Assembly (NCBI GenBank): GCA_002633005.1
Contig: NMRA01000104.1
Span: 966,067 to 999,653, forward strand
DNA length: 33,587 bases
DNA from: Phoronis australis
Taxonomy: Eukaryota > Phoronida > Phoronidae
Direction of reading: 5' to 3'
This document shows, piece after piece, positions 32,969 through 33,587 of the stretch. The position numbers and the translations under genes are program-made. Numbering within the stretch: the first letter of the stretch is position 1; every line of letters starts with the position of its first letter. Under the pieces are notes generated by a model, which saw only the letters and a program-made list of their open reading frames with translations, did not search any database and had not been told where the DNA came from.

Positions 32969-33111
32969 ATGGACCCCATCGGCGTTCTAGTGCGACGGAC
33001 TGGAGCTGATTCTATACGAGAAGCTAACTTTCCCGTGGTCAAAACAGAGCCTGTTCATTTCATTTCTAAACTCAGCGAAGGTGACGCCGGCTTTTCAGAG
33101 GATTCCGAAAG
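32969..33111 (+). CDS. Candidate first coding exon, unknown protein
   Basis: An ATG in a TATA-led context opens 47 codons plus two bases, ending at GAAAG|GTACGA (donor at 33112). The frame itself stays open to 33178. The peptide begins MDPIGVLVRRTG and includes VKTE (residues 24-27), a sumoylation-type consensus common in nuclear factors, then an acidic Ser-rich end. Any further exons would lie to the right, mostly beyond the window. Family unknown. Confidence 0.28.
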
Positions 33112-33178
33112 GTACGATCATACAAGTAGGACATTCAAGGAAATTTTCAGAAATATAAAACATAAATCTTTAATCTGA

Positions 33179-33587
33179 GTTATAATAGCAACAAAATCGA
33201 TAGATATTTTTTATAGAGAGATTTGCCAAACGGAAGCCTTCCTTTGCGATCTTATGCTTCTCTTGATGTCTTTTGCTGACTTTCTTGATATCAAGTTACC
33301 TTAAAAGTTGTCCTTAACAATGGAATCTGGGATTACAAAAAATATGTGCAACCTACTTTATCAACCGTTTCTTTACACAGTGATGTATACAAAGCAACAT
33401 AATACGTTTGACTTCTTTTCGTTTGCTCCGCGGTGCGTCTTTGGGCTACTAACACTGGGGTGCTACATTATTGATCGAAGAATTAGCAATTAATGAAACT
33501 CGTCTCTTGTATTAAATCTTTAAGATTCTGTTTACACGTTTCGTTTACGCTTTAAAAAATTATGTATCTATTTCTTTTCGATTTTCC
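33179..33587. other. No gene recognised at the right edge
   Basis: An open frame at 33308-33493 has no domain and no acceptor next to it. It could be an intron of the preceding candidate gene. Confidence 0.4.

Noticed and set aside
1-33587. CRISPR arrays, bacterial operons, phage or plasmid features, tRNA and rRNA genes
   Set aside because: None seen; the window has eukaryotic gene structure and repeats throughout.

Overview
The window reads as nuclear DNA from an invertebrate animal. It is AT-rich and gene-sparse, with candidate introns (GT..AG), TATA-box core promoters, short inverted-repeat transposons, degenerate tandem repeats, one 558-base assembly gap and two single ambiguous bases. 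The clearest clue to the host is a full-length innexin, a gap-junction/hemichannel family of animals. Its residues (an extracellular CWCPATF, the YYQWVPF motif, a conserved second extracellular loop) look most like lophotrochozoan or lancelet innexins. I cannot choose a species by eye, and no database search was run.

Layout. 1-2800: noncoding, with a hairpin, a palindromic E-box and a strong C/G-quadruplex tract. 2858-3844: an intronless rhodopsin-class GPCR (+). 4567-4670: a promoter-like block with a perfect TCTCGCGAGA palindrome and a possible tiny first exon. 4933-5231: a MITE and a nearly adjoining inverted second copy, forming a long fold-back; the MITE's terminal motif recurs near 6694. 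7961-7980: an AP-1 site directly upstream of a TATA box. 11866-12052: a degenerate minisatellite. 12168-13392: a transposon with CAGTGGCGGATCTACG ends, interrupted by the gap. 15079-16364: two tandem-repeat families and a small transposon. The transposon has an inverted sister copy at 24192-24348.

18248-21561 is the most informative part. A TATA/initiator-like promoter is followed by a short open exon (18354-18502) that ends in GTAAGC. A TTTTCAG acceptor then precedes the innexin body (19559-20762). The phases match, so the innexin may carry a 50-residue N-terminal extension rich in His, Asp and Glu. Only 358 bp past its stop, on the opposite strand, lies a 146-residue single-pass membrane protein ORF whose architecture resembles KCNE potassium-channel beta subunits.

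The right third (about 24.4-33.6 kb) has no gene I recognise. It holds a few weak ORFs, a CRE/CCAAT promoter-like block near 26.3 kb, and a TATA box plus candidate first exon near 32.9-33.1 kb. Apart from the convergent innexin/KCNE-like pair, nothing indicates that the genes here work together.
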